A stretch of 6,180 nucleotides of DNA, from NCBI GenBank assembly GCA_004554205.1, contig SFNH01000109.1, positions 1 to 6,180 of the forward strand. The letters are read 5' to 3'. Within the stretch, counting starts at the first letter, position 1. Each line of letters begins with the position of its first letter. The notes beneath the pieces were generated by a model. The model had not been told where the DNA came from, did not search any database, and saw only the letters and a program-made list of their open reading frames with translations. This document shows, in pieces, positions 6,172-6,180 of the stretch. Source of the DNA: Clostridium sp. Its GTDB lineage: Bacteria; Bacillota; Clostridia; Lachnospirales; Lachnospiraceae. Both the position numbers and the translations under genes were made by a program.

Positions 6172-6180
6172 AGGTTCATT

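Noticed and set aside
1..6180. tRNA or rRNA genes, insertion sequences, attachment sites
   Set aside because: The two coding regions fill nearly the whole window, no transposase motif or terminal inverted repeat was seen, and the only intergenic stretch is 82 bases.

Overview
The window holds two genes on the minus strand. It reads as a surface-protein locus of a Gram-positive bacterium, most likely a member of the Clostridia (Bacillota) resembling gut Lachnospiraceae or Oscillospiraceae. The reasons are the strong AAGGAGG ribosome binding site, the Gram-positive style signal peptides, the collagen-binding B-type (Cna-B/SpaA) domains, and a GC content of roughly 55-65% in most rows counted by hand. 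The organism assignment is inference; nothing here is a taxonomic marker.

From right to left, in the direction of transcription: 6171-5218 encodes a 317-residue secreted protein with a transglutaminase-like Cys-His-Asp core (C191, H218, D233). An 82-base gap (5136-5217) follows. It holds a 9-bp hairpin with a run of six T, then a perfect Shine-Dalgarno sequence. From 5135 to the left edge runs one uninterrupted frame of 1711 codons with no stop, the N-terminal part of a giant secreted adhesin whose C-terminus and any cell-wall anchor lie outside the window. No other genes are supported. Long frames on the plus strand and in the other minus frames are shadows of these two genes.

The adhesin has a signal peptide, a Cys-containing N-terminal region, a Cna-B domain with a large Cys-containing insert (about residues 354-606), a linker rich in acid residues, Thr and Pro with TATP repeats, a second Cna-B domain with an insert (about 826-1003), a long unassigned region (about 1004-1560), and the start of a third Cna-B-like domain (from about 1569). 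Cna-B domains usually stabilise themselves with an internal Lys-Asn isopeptide bond, and such proteins form stalks or pili on the cell surface.

The two genes probably form one functional unit. Both products are exported, they are adjacent and co-oriented, and the terminator-like hairpin sits so close to the adhesin start that no promoter fits after it. This suggests that adhesin expression depends on read-through of the hairpin. A plausible but untested idea is that the transglutaminase-like enzyme cross-links or trims the adhesin or its target. Adhesins of this type are, to my recollection, common on integrative conjugative elements of Clostridia, but no conjugation gene is visible here.
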